Assembly: GCA_023444765.1 (NCBI GenBank)
Contig: JAEXLY010000315.1
Location: 1 to 11,172, forward strand
DNA length: 11,172 nucleotides
Origin: Pseudomonadota bacterium
GTDB taxonomy: Bacteria > Pseudomonadota > Gammaproteobacteria > Xanthomonadales > Xanthomonadaceae
Reading direction: 5' to 3'
The notes below the pieces were generated by a model. It ran no database searches and was not told the origin of the DNA. It worked only from the letters and a program-made list of their open reading frames with translations. Below are positions 1 through 7,221 of the stretch, one piece after another (the stretch's first letter is position 1; the number at the start of each line of letters is the position of its first letter). A program made the position numbers and the translations under genes.

Positions 1-615
1 GCGCTTGGGCGACAGGCCGACCTGCTCGCGGAACAGCGCGCCGAACCGGCGCGGGGACAGGCCGCAACGCGCCGCGACCGCATCGATGCGCTGCACGCCG
101 GGTGCGGCGTCGATCAACTGCAGCGCATGGGCGACGGCGGGATGCCGATGCGCGCCGCCCGACCGCATGCGCCGCAGCAGCCACTGCTGCAGGATCCGCA
201 GCCGCGCGTGGCCGTCGGCCGCCGCCAGCAGCCGGGCGCGCAGCTGTCCCGCCTGGCCCGGGACGATCGCCTCCAGATCCACGTGCGTGTTCGCCAGGGT
301 GTCCATGCGCTCGCGGAAGAACGGGGCGGCGCCGCCGGGATGGAAGACGACCCCGACCACGCGCGCCTGCTCGGCCGTGTCGATCAGGACGCTGCGCGAG
401 GCGGGCGCATCGAGCACGGCGCCGGCGTTGCGGGTGCAGCGCAGCGCGTCGTCGTAGACGCGGGTCTCGTCCTCGTCGAGGTTGACCACCAGCTGCGCCG
501 CGGCCGAGGGCAGAAGGCGGTCGTAGGCGTGGGCCGCACGCGGCAGGTCGCAGTCCCAGATCGAGGCGACCAGGGCCGACAGCGGTGCGGCAGGGGTGAC
601 GATGAGCAGGCCCAT
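1..615 (-). CDS. AraC-family transcriptional regulator, C-terminus cut off by window edge
   Basis: The minus-strand frame opens with ATG at 615 and stays open to the edge, giving 205 codons. The N-terminal part (about residues 1-110) looks like the DUF6597-type sensor domain of AraC regulators: LVVNLDEDE near 42-50 and the phrase GVVFHPGGAAPFF at 88-100 are typical. From about 158 a helix-turn-helix begins, with HPAVAHALQLID, then IDAVAARCGLSPRRFGALFREQVGLSPKR, the classic first AraC HTH and recognition-helix pattern. Family members are usually 260-290 aa, so roughly the last 60-80 residues (second HTH) lie outside. By family knowledge it binds DNA and probably senses a small molecule through its N-terminal domain; the ligand and targets are not visible. 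No clear ribosome binding site precedes the ATG, but no upstream start looks better. It lies downstream of fdhD on the same strand, separated by 258 bp, so probably has its own promoter. Confidence 0.85.
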   Translation of the reverse strand, partial: MGLLIVTPAAPLSALVASIWDCDLPRAAHAYDRLLPSAAAQLVVNLDEDETRVYDDALRCTRNAGAVLDAPASRSVLIDTAEQARVVGVVFHPGGAAPFFRERMDTLANTHVDLEAIVPGQAGQLRARLLAAADGHARLRILQQWLLRRMRSGGAHRHPAVAHALQLIDAAPGVQRIDAVAARCGLSPRRFGALFREQVGLSPKR

Positions 616-873
616 GGCGATGCGTCGGGGAGTCGCGGCCAGCCTACCAGCCCGCGCCGGCACGACGGTCGCGGGCAGCACCGGTCAGGTGTCCTGCCGC
701 GCACGGTCCTGCGGCCCGGCGCGCCGATGCCGCGCTCCTGCGGCAGAACGACGTCGCCGGTCGTTCGCGTGGGTCCGCGCATCCCTTCTCCGGTTTCTCC
801 GGTCCGTGTGCCGTGCTTCCGCGCGCGTTGCCGCCGCCGGCCGGTCGCCGCGCCTGCGGCACCGCGACACCGG
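616..873. other. Intergenic gap between fdhD and the AraC-type gene, with a tandem 9-mer
   Basis: There is no credible gene in these 258 bases; open frames here lack family resemblance and overlap better-supported genes. The stretch should hold the promoter of the AraC-type gene on the minus strand, but I cannot pick -35/-10 boxes with confidence. An exact head-to-tail repeat of TTCTCCGGT occurs at 786-794 and 795-803 (ACCGGAGAA twice on the minus strand), about 170 bp upstream of the AraC-type start. Confidence 0.5.
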
Positions 874-1728
874 TCACCGCGGGGTGTCCGCTGCAGCCTC
901 GGGCAGCAGCCGGTGGCCATGCGCGTAGACCGCGTGCCCGTCCTCGCGGGCGAAGCCCACCAGCGTGAGGCCGGCGCGCTCGGCCAGCGAGATCGCCAAT
1001 GCGGTCGGGGCCGAGATCGCCGCCATGAAGCCGATGCCTGCGGTCGCGGCCTTCATCGCCATTTCGTAGCTGGCGCGGCTGGTCACCACCAGGAAGCCCC
1101 GCGCGGGGTCATGCCCAGCGTCGTGCATTGCGCCGATCAGCTTGTCCAGGGCGTTGTGCCGGCCGACATCCTCCCGTGTCAGCAACAGTTCGCCCTGCGG
1201 CGATGCCCAGCCGGCGGCATGCACCGCCCCGGTGGCCGCTGCGACCGGCTGGGCGGACCGCAGGCTTCGCAACGCGCTGCGCAGCGCCGCGGGTGAGACC
1301 GAGACGCGCACGTCGACCGGCGCCGGATGGCGCAGGGCCGCCTCCAGCGACGCGGTGCCGCAGAGTCCGCAGCCGCTGCGCCCGTCCAGGTTGCGCCGAC
1401 GCGCGGCGAGTGCCTCGGCGCGTACGGCGGGGATACGCAGGCGGACCTCGATGCCTTCGACCAGGTTCGACACGCGTTCGATCGACAACTCGCCCGCGTG
1501 CGCGACGATTCCCTCGCTGAGGGCGAAACCGATCGCGAAGTCGCGCAGGTCCGCGGGCGTGGCCATCATCACGGCGAACGGCGCGTCGTTGCAGACGAAG
1601 GCCACGGGCACCTCCTCGGCGACGTGGTCGTCGAACATGCGGCGCGTGGCGCCATGCCAGCGTTCGACGGGCCTGCGGACGCTTCCGGGCGGTGTGCTGC
1701 GCGGGGCGGGTGCGGTCGCGTGTTCCAT
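874..1728 (-). CDS. fdhD: Sulfurtransferase FdhD (formate dehydrogenase accessory protein)
   Basis: This encodes 284 aa, matching the usual 260-285 aa of FdhD. FdhD takes sulfur from the cysteine desulfurase IscS and transfers it to the molybdenum cofactor of formate dehydrogenase, a step required for activity; it acts in the cytoplasm. Family signatures seen: VAEEVPVAFVCNDAPFAVMMATP (about 36-58), DLRDFAIGFALSEGI (60-74), the sulfur-relay pair C120-x-x-C123 in GRSGCGLCG, and LLLTREDVGRHNALDKLIG (181-199). ATG at 1728 is chosen because the frame continues upstream without a stop but would run into the DUF885 gene, and the family homology starts near residue 30. No clear Shine-Dalgarno is seen. 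It lies 49 bp after the DUF885 stop, so co-transcription is possible. No formate dehydrogenase subunit gene is in the window; the partner must be elsewhere. Confidence 0.95.
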   Translation of the reverse strand: MEHATAPAPRSTPPGSVRRPVERWHGATRRMFDDHVAEEVPVAFVCNDAPFAVMMATPADLRDFAIGFALSEGIVAHAGELSIERVSNLVEGIEVRLRIPAVRAEALAARRRNLDGRSGCGLCGTASLEAALRHPAPVDVRVSVSPAALRSALRSLRSAQPVAAATGAVHAAGWASPQGELLLTREDVGRHNALDKLIGAMHDAGHDPARGFLVVTSRASYEMAMKAATAGIGFMAAISAPTALAISLAERAGLTLVGFAREDGHAVYAHGHRLLPEAAADTPR

Positions 1729-1777
1729 GGGCGGAGGATGGCACGCCCGGCGTGAGGCGGCGGTCGTCCGCTGCGTC

Positions 1778-3592
1778 CTACCCGATCGGCTCGTCCAGCA
1801 GCAGCTGTCGCGCGAAGCGCACGGGCGGGGCGCCCTGGGCGAGGATCCCGTCGTGGTAGGCCTTCGGGTCGAAGGCGTTCCCGGCCTTGGCCTCGGCTGC
1901 GCGGCGCGCGTCGAAGTGCTCCTGCGCGCCGACGAAGTAGGTGGCCAGCTGGGTCGAGGAGAGCTGTGCACGCACCCACTTGCCTTCGGCCTCGCTCTGC
2001 TGCTGGAAGGTCTGGCGCACCATCAGGTCCATGGCCTGCTCCTTCGTCCAGCCGTCCACGTGCACGCCCTGGTCGAGGATCGCGTTGGCCACCGATCGCG
2101 CGTAGAACTTGAGCTGCATCAGGCGGAACAGCGGGTCGCCGTCCAGATAGCCTGCGTCGGCCAGCACGCGCTCGGTGTACACCGCCCAGCCCTCGGCGAA
2201 GGGGCCGGAGCGGAACACGGCGCGCAGGGTCGAGGGGTGGTTGGCGGAGTGCGCGCCCTCGAGGTAGTGCCCCGGCATCGCCTCGTGGATCGACAGCACG
2301 TGGATCATGTACTCGTTGTATTCGCGCAGGAACGAGTCGACCTGGGCGTCGTTCCAGTCCTCCGGGATGGGGGAGATCGCGTAGTAGGTGTCCAGGCCCT
2401 TGTCCAGCGGGCCGGGCGAATCGCAATACGCCACCGCCACGCCGCGCTGGAACTCGGGCATGAGGATGATCTTCACCGGGTCGTCGGGCACGGTGACGAG
2501 GTTCTCCTTGCGCACGAAGCGCGTGGCCTCCTCCAGCGTATGCCGTGCGAACGCCACCACCTCGTCGCGCGCCGGGCGCCGGGCGTAGGCGTGCTCCATC
2601 GCCGCCTCGATGGCGGCCTGCCGCTGCGCTTGCCCCGGTGCCTGCGGCGTCGGCGGCGCGCCGGGCCTGCCGGCGAGCACCTCGCGCGAGACCGCATACA
2701 TCTCGTCGCGGATGCGCGCCAGCTCGGCTTCCGCGCGTCGGCGGATCTCCTGGCGCGAGAGCGAGGAATTGAGCGAGTACTTCAGCTGGCGGTCGTAGCG
2801 TTCCGCACCGATCCGGAACTCGCCGCGTGCCCGGGGCACGAGGGTGCCGTCCAGCCAGCGCTGGTGCTCCTCGACCGCCGCGCGCAGCCCGGCGACGGCA
2901 GCGTCCAGGCGCACGCGGCCGGCACCCTGCAACTGCCCGGCATTGGGCGCGATGAAGGTATCGACCAGGGCGAGCAGGCCGGGATTCTGGCGCGCCACCG
3001 CTTCGGCGTGGGTCCGCGGCACGCGCGCCGGGTCGAGGTTGGCGCGTGCCTGCGCCAGCAGCTCGGGAATCTTCTCCATGCGCGCGGTGGCTGCCCTCAG
3101 GCGTTCGGGCAGCGGCGCGAACTCGCGCGCCATGAGCCCGTAGATGGCGCCGCCCGCCAGGCCGCTGTACACCTGCGGGTCCCAGGCCCAGGACTGGAAG
3201 CTGCGGCTGTTCCACAACGCCGATTCGAGCTGGTTGCGCAGGATCATGGCATCGACCTGGTTCTCGCGCGACAGCGCCGCCAGGTCGATGGCCTCGAGCG
3301 CGGCCAGCATCCGCTCGTTGAAGGCATCGGCCTTCGCGCGGCCCGCTATGGACAGGTCGTCGAGTTCGCCGTCGTAGCGATGGTCGCCGATCCGGGTGGC
3401 GGCCACGGGCGAGAGCGCCATCGCCTCGTCGAGGTAACGGCGCGCGAGTGCGGCGAACGCCGCATCGGCCGACGTGGCACGGTTCCCGGCGTCGGCGGCA
3501 GGCGCGTCGGCCCGGGTCGGGGCGGTGGCGGTGCCCCCGCAGGCGGTGAGCGTGGCGACGACGAGGGTGCAGGCGAGCAGGGACGGGCGCAT
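1778..3592 (-). CDS. DUF885 family lipoprotein, predicted zinc metallopeptidase
   Basis: A 604-aa protein, the usual size for DUF885 proteins. It starts with a lipoprotein signal peptide: MRPSLLACTLVVATLTACGG, with lipobox LTAC and lipidated Cys18, so it is expected to be anchored in a membrane facing the periplasm. A low-complexity Ala/Thr-rich linker (about 19-45) follows. Catalytic-type motif HEAMPGH (436-442) fits HExxxGH, and EGWAVYTE (467-474) about 30 residues later can supply the glutamate third ligand, as in gluzincins. DUF885 members are annotated as uncharacterised or carboxypeptidase-like; the substrate is unknown. The open frame extends upstream to 3925, but that part overlaps the divergent tldD-like gene and lacks homology, and ATG at 3592 directly gives the signal peptide. 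A TATGCT -10-like box lies 30 nt upstream of the start. Confidence 0.92.
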   Translation of the reverse strand: MRPSLLACTLVVATLTACGGTATAPTRADAPAADAGNRATSADAAFAALARRYLDEAMALSPVAATRIGDHRYDGELDDLSIAGRAKADAFNERMLAALEAIDLAALSRENQVDAMILRNQLESALWNSRSFQSWAWDPQVYSGLAGGAIYGLMAREFAPLPERLRAATARMEKIPELLAQARANLDPARVPRTHAEAVARQNPGLLALVDTFIAPNAGQLQGAGRVRLDAAVAGLRAAVEEHQRWLDGTLVPRARGEFRIGAERYDRQLKYSLNSSLSRQEIRRRAEAELARIRDEMYAVSREVLAGRPGAPPTPQAPGQAQRQAAIEAAMEHAYARRPARDEVVAFARHTLEEATRFVRKENLVTVPDDPVKIILMPEFQRGVAVAYCDSPGPLDKGLDTYYAISPIPEDWNDAQVDSFLREYNEYMIHVLSIHEAMPGHYLEGAHSANHPSTLRAVFRSGPFAEGWAVYTERVLADAGYLDGDPLFRLMQLKFYARSVANAILDQGVHVDGWTKEQAMDLMVRQTFQQQSEAEGKWVRAQLSSTQLATYFVGAQEHFDARRAAEAKAGNAFDPKAYHDGILAQGAPPVRFARQLLLDEPIG

Positions 3593-3621
3593 GGGGATCC
3601 GGCGGCAGGCGGTTGCGCGGC

Positions 3622-3627
3622 AGCATA
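3622..3627 (-). promoter_or_regulatory. Putative -10 box for the DUF885 gene
   Basis: On the minus strand this hexamer reads TATGCT, 4 of 6 matches to TATAAT including the key TA and final T. It lies 29 nt before the ATG at 3592, a normal distance for a short leader. No convincing -35 box is seen at 16-18 bp spacing, so this is a weak call, strengthened mainly by the same hexamer on the opposite strand before the divergent gene. Confidence 0.35.
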
Positions 3628-3726
3628 GCCGTCCGATGGCGGCGCGAACGGGATGCAGGTCCACGTAGCCACATCCGCCGGCGCGACCATGCCGGAAGTC
3701 ATGTCCGCGCCAGCGGCAACGCCGAC

Positions 3727-3732
3727 TATGCT
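3727..3732 (+). promoter_or_regulatory. Putative -10 box for the tldD-like operon
   Basis: TATGCT, preceded by AC, lies 32 nt before the ATG of the first TldD-like gene, which would put transcription start near 3739 and leave about 25 nt of leader containing the ribosome binding site at 3753-3756 (GGAG, 8 nt from the ATG). A recognisable -35 box is absent. It mirrors the minus-strand TATGCT at 3622-3627, giving back-to-back promoters about 100 bp apart. Confidence 0.4.
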
Positions 3733-3764
3733 GGGGCGGATCAACGTGCAGTGGAGACAAGGCG

Positions 3765-5399
3765 ATGCAGCGACGCGATTTCCTGGCATTGGGCGGCCTC
3801 GCCGCAGGTGGAGCGATGCTGCCGCCGCTGCTGATGGGACGGGCGATCGCGGCGGAGCAGCTGCTGGAGACCATCGACCCCGTCCACAGGAAGCGGCTCG
3901 CCGACGCCGCGCTGCAGGCCGCCACCGATGCCGGCGCCAGTCACTGCGACGTGCGCATCGGCCGCTACCTGCGACAGTCGCTGCTGACGCGCGAAGCGCT
4001 GGTGCTCAACGTCGCCAACGAGGAATCGGTGGGCGTCGGCGTGCGCGTGATCGCAGGCGATGCGTGGGGCTTCGCCGCCACCAGCCGCCTGGACCCGGAC
4101 GCGGTCGCGGCCGCGGCACGGCAGGCGGTCGCGATCGCGAAGGCCAACGCGCGCATCCAGTCCGAGCCGGTGCGGCTTGCGCCGGCGCCGGGCGTCGGCG
4201 AGGTGTCCTGGCGCACGCCGATCGCCAGGAACGGCATGGAGGTGCCGATCCGCGACAAGCTCGACCTGCTGCTGTCGGTGAACGCGGCAGCGATGGAGGC
4301 GGGCGCCAGTTTCGCCAGCTCGCGCATGTTCCTGGTCAACGAGCAGAAGTACTTCGCCTCGACCGACGGCTCCTACATCGACCAGGACGTGCACCGCATC
4401 TGGGTGCCGTTCACCGTGACGGCGATCGACAAGGCCAGCGGGAAGTTCCGCACCCGCGACGGACTGTCGGCGCCGATGGGCATGGGCTACGAATACCTCG
4501 ATGCCGACCCGGCGCAGCGCTTCGAACTGCCCGGGGGGGTGGTCGCCTACGGCCGCAGCTACGACATGCGCGCCGACGCGATCGCCGCGGCCAGGCAGGC
4601 GCAGGAGAAGCTGAAGGCGCCGTCGGTCAAGCCCGGCCGCTACGACCTGGTGATCGATCCGAGCAACCTGTTCCTGACCATCCACGAGAACGTCGGCCAC
4701 CCGCTGGAGCTCGACCGCGTGCTGGGCTACGAGGCCAACTACGCCGGCACCAGTTTCGCCACGCTCGACAAGCGCGGCACCTTCCGCTGGGGCAGCGACA
4801 TCGTCAACTTCTTCGCCGACAAGACCCAGCCCGGCAGCCTCGGCGCGGTCGGTTACGACGACGAGGGGGTGAGGTGCCGGCGCTGGGACCTGGTGCGCGA
4901 TGGCGTGCTGGTCGACTACCAGTCGATCCGCGACCAGGCGCACATTCTCGGAAAGCCCGAGTCCGATGGCTGCTGTTATGCCGATTCGTGGTCGAGCGTG
5001 CAGTTCCAGCGCATGCCCAACGTGTCGCTGGCGCCGGGAAAGGCGCCGCTGACGGTGCGCGAGATGATCGCGGACGTCGAGAACGGGCTCTATATCCACG
5101 GTCGCGGCTCGTACTCGATCGACCAGCAGCGCTACAACGCCCAGTTCGGGGGGCAGCTGTTCTTCGCCATCCGCAATGGCGAGGTGCAGGGCCTGGTCGA
5201 GGACGGTGCCTACCAGATCCGCACGCCCGAGTTCTGGAACGCGTGTTCGGCGATCTGCGACGAGCGGGACTTCCGCCTCGGCGGCTCGTTCTTCGACGGC
5301 AAGGGCCAGCCCAGCCAGGTATCGGCAGTCTCGCATGGCTCGGCGACGACCCGCTTCGACGGCCAGAACGTGATCAATACCGCGCGATCGCTCGGCTGA
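3765..5399 (+). CDS. TldD-type metalloprotease, Tat-exported, paralogue 1
   Basis: A 544-aa TldD/PmbA-superfamily protein. The N-terminus has a twin-arginine signal, MQRRDFLALGG, followed by a hydrophobic stretch and AIAA near residues 27-30, predicting export of a folded protein by Tat. The metal-binding HENVGH (307-312) in LTIHENVGHPLELDRVLGYEANYAGTSFA corresponds to the HExxxH of TldD. Bacterial TldD works with TldE to cleave or trim peptides (microcin B17 maturation, CcdA degradation). The C-terminal FDGKGQPSQVSAVSHGS (510-526) aligns with the family's CGKxGQ segment, but the Cys that is the third ligand in E. coli TldD appears as Asp511; Cys494 and Cys498 lie nearby. The start is supported by GGAG 8 nt upstream and by the Tat motif directly after it. 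The protein is longer than typical TldD (about 480 aa), partly because of the signal peptide. It is the first gene of the plus-strand cluster, with its paralogue 166 bp downstream. Substrate unknown. Confidence 0.92.
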   Translation: MQRRDFLALGGLAAGGAMLPPLLMGRAIAAEQLLETIDPVHRKRLADAALQAATDAGASHCDVRIGRYLRQSLLTREALVLNVANEESVGVGVRVIAGDAWGFAATSRLDPDAVAAAARQAVAIAKANARIQSEPVRLAPAPGVGEVSWRTPIARNGMEVPIRDKLDLLLSVNAAAMEAGASFASSRMFLVNEQKYFASTDGSYIDQDVHRIWVPFTVTAIDKASGKFRTRDGLSAPMGMGYEYLDADPAQRFELPGGVVAYGRSYDMRADAIAAARQAQEKLKAPSVKPGRYDLVIDPSNLFLTIHENVGHPLELDRVLGYEANYAGTSFATLDKRGTFRWGSDIVNFFADKTQPGSLGAVGYDDEGVRCRRWDLVRDGVLVDYQSIRDQAHILGKPESDGCCYADSWSSVQFQRMPNVSLAPGKAPLTVREMIADVENGLYIHGRGSYSIDQQRYNAQFGGQLFFAIRNGEVQGLVEDGAYQIRTPEFWNACSAICDERDFRLGGSFFDGKGQPSQVSAVSHGSATTRFDGQNVINTARSLG

Positions 5400-5565
5400 C
5401 GGGCGCCGCGCGGCGGACGACGGCATGCGCCATGCAGTGCGTGACCGTGCCGAAAGTCATTTGCGCCGGCGCGGCCGACCCGTCGAGAATCGGGATTCCC
5501 TCCGGCGCGCGGCGCGCGACCCGGGGCCGCGGCGGCACCGCGGACACGACAAAGGAGATACGGCC
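5400..5565. other. Gap between the two tldD-like paralogues, with a small inverted repeat
   Basis: These 166 bases hold no gene. They include GAATC-GG-GATTC at 5487-5498, a 5-bp palindromic hairpin, then alternating GC-rich repeats (GGCGCGC twice near 5504-5517, CCGCGG twice near 5528-5544) that could fold, and finally the ribosome binding site of the second paralogue. No T-tract follows the GC-rich stems, so an intrinsic terminator is not supported. A frame open from an ATG at 5425 runs through this gap into the next gene but shows no protein resemblance before the TTG at 5566. Confidence 0.55.
5551..5558 (+). promoter_or_regulatory. Ribosome binding site that fixes a TTG start
   Basis: AAAGGAGA is a near-perfect Shine-Dalgarno whose GGAG core ends 8 nt before TTG at 5566. 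The nearest in-frame ATG is at 5425, 47 codons upstream, and has no such site, so this sequence decides that the second tldD-like gene starts at TTG. Confidence 0.85.
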
Positions 5566-7200
5566 TTGCAACGACGCGATTTCCTGGCCCTCGGCGGCCT
5601 CGGCATGGGCAGCCTGGCGCTGCCTTCCTGGCTCGGAAAGGCGGTTGCTGCCGAGCAACTGGTCAGCACCCTCGACGTGGCGATCAAGAAGCAGCTCGCC
5701 GACGCGGCGCTGCAGGCGGCACGCTCGTCCGGCGCCAGCTACTGCGACGTGCGCATCGGCCGCTACCTGCGCCAGTTCGTGATGACGCGCGAGGACAAGG
5801 TGCAGAACGTGGTGAACACCGAGTCCACTGGCGTGGGCGTGCGCGTGATCGCCGACGGCGCCTGGGGCTTCGCCGCCACCAACGGCCTGACCAGCGATTC
5901 GGTGGCGGAAGCCGCGCGCCGCGCCACCGCGATCGCCAAGGCCAACGCGAAGGTGCAGACCGCGCCGGTGCGGCTGGCGCCCGCGCCGGGCTACGGCGAG
6001 GTCGCGTGGAAGACGCCGATCCGCAGGAACGCGATGGAAGTGCCGGTCAAGGACAAGGTCGACCTGCTGCTGTCGGTCAACGCGGCCGCCACCAACGCCG
6101 GCGCCAGCTTCGTCAATTCCACCCTGTTCCTGGTCAACGAGCAGAAGTACTTCGCCTCCACCGACGGCTCCTACATCGACCAGGACGTGCATCGCATCTG
6201 GGCGCCGTTGACGGTTACCGCCATCGACAAGGCCACCGGCAAGTTCCGCACCCGCGAGGGGCTGTCCGCGCCGATGGGGATGGGTTACGAGTACCTTGAC
6301 GGCGACGCCTCGCAGAAGTTCGTCACCCCCAACGGCGTGGTCAACTACGGCCAGTCCTACGACATGCTCGAGGACGCGGTGGCCGCGGCGAAACAGGCGC
6401 AGGAGAAGCTCAAGGCGCCGTCGGTCAAGCCGGGACGCTACGACCTGGTGCTCGATCCCTCGCATACCTGGCTGACCATCCACGAGAACGTCGGCCATCC
6501 GCTCGAACTCGACCGCGTGCTCGGCTACGAGGCCAATTACGCCGGTACCAGCTTCGCGACGCTCGACAAGCGCGAGTCCGGTTTCCGCTACGGCAGCGAG
6601 ATCGTCAACCTGTTCGCCGACAAGACCCAGCCGGGCAGCCTCGGCGCCGTCGGCTACGACGACGAAGGCGTGAAGTGCAAGCGCTGGGACCTGGTCAAGG
6701 ACGGCGTCCTGGTCGATTACCAGACCATCCGCGACCAGGCCCACATCCTCGGCAAGACCGAATCCGACGGCTGCTGCTACGCCGACTCCTGGTCGAGCGT
6801 GCAGTTCCAGCGCATGGCCAACGTCTCGCTTGCGCCCGGCAAGCAGAAGCTCTCGCCGGCCGACATGATCAAGGACGTCGAGAACGGCATCTACATCATC
6901 GGCGACGGCTCGTTCTCCATCGACCAGCAGCGCTACAACGCCCAGTTCGGCGGCCAGCTGTTCTACGAGATCAAGGACGGCAGGATCACGCAGATGCTCG
7001 AGGACGTGGCCTACCAGCTGCGCACCCCGGAATTCTGGGCGGCCTGCTCGGCGATCTGCGACGAGAGCGACTACCGCCTCGGCGGCTCGTTCTTCGACGG
7101 CAAGGGCCAGCCGGGCCAGGTCTCGGCGGTCTCGCACGGGTCGAGCACCGCGCGTTTCAACGGCATCAACGTCATCAACACCGCGCGTTCGCTCGGCTGA
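5566..7200 (+). CDS. TldD-type metalloprotease, Tat-exported, paralogue 2 (TTG start)
   Basis: A 544-aa paralogue of the preceding gene, by eye about three-quarters identical and exactly the same length when started at TTG 5566. This start gives (M)QRRDFLALGG, a Tat signal nearly identical to that of paralogue 1; beginning at the upstream ATG (5425) would bury the signal behind 47 Arg-rich residues. The signal region is one residue shorter than in paralogue 1 and is balanced by a one-residue insertion near KRESGFRYGS. HENVGHPLELD (HENVGH at 306-311) gives the HExxxH metal site. The C-terminal FDGKGQPGQVSAVSHGS again has Asp where E. coli TldD has its Cys ligand. Best conservation between the copies is around the metal site, FLVNEQKYFASTDGSYIDQDVHRIW, and the Cys-rich C-terminal part; the least is in the signal core and around 245-260. 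The tldE-like gene follows after 21 bp, so these two are surely co-transcribed. Substrate unknown. Confidence 0.92.
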   Translation: MQRRDFLALGGLGMGSLALPSWLGKAVAAEQLVSTLDVAIKKQLADAALQAARSSGASYCDVRIGRYLRQFVMTREDKVQNVVNTESTGVGVRVIADGAWGFAATNGLTSDSVAEAARRATAIAKANAKVQTAPVRLAPAPGYGEVAWKTPIRRNAMEVPVKDKVDLLLSVNAAATNAGASFVNSTLFLVNEQKYFASTDGSYIDQDVHRIWAPLTVTAIDKATGKFRTREGLSAPMGMGYEYLDGDASQKFVTPNGVVNYGQSYDMLEDAVAAAKQAQEKLKAPSVKPGRYDLVLDPSHTWLTIHENVGHPLELDRVLGYEANYAGTSFATLDKRESGFRYGSEIVNLFADKTQPGSLGAVGYDDEGVKCKRWDLVKDGVLVDYQTIRDQAHILGKTESDGCCYADSWSSVQFQRMANVSLAPGKQKLSPADMIKDVENGIYIIGDGSFSIDQQRYNAQFGGQLFYEIKDGRITQMLEDVAYQLRTPEFWAACSAICDESDYRLGGSFFDGKGQPGQVSAVSHGSSTARFNGINVINTARSLG

Positions 7201-7206
7201 CGGCAC

Positions 7207-7212
7207 AGGAGA
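7207..7212 (+). promoter_or_regulatory. Ribosome binding site of the tldE-like gene
   Basis: AGGAGA lies 9 nt before ATG 7222, within the 21-bp gap after the stop of the second tldD-like gene. It supports this start and therefore the absence of any signal peptide on the TldE-like protein. Confidence 0.8.
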
Positions 7213-7221
7213 CCCGAATAC

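Noticed and set aside
1729..1971. Upstream extension of fdhD to an ATG at 1971
   Set aside because: The added 81 residues overlap the 3' end of the DUF885 gene, are Arg/Ser/Pro-rich and precede a start at 1728 that yields the normal FdhD length.
1142..3628. An 828-codon plus-strand open frame opposite fdhD and the DUF885 gene
   Set aside because: It spans two real genes and the gap between them, and its translation is a repetitive shadow with no domain resemblance.
3741..5426. A 561-codon minus-strand frame opposite the first tldD-like gene
   Set aside because: It is antisense to a gene with clear Tat and HExxxH motifs, and looks like the same kind of shadow as the frame opposite the paralogue, which simply reflects the duplication.
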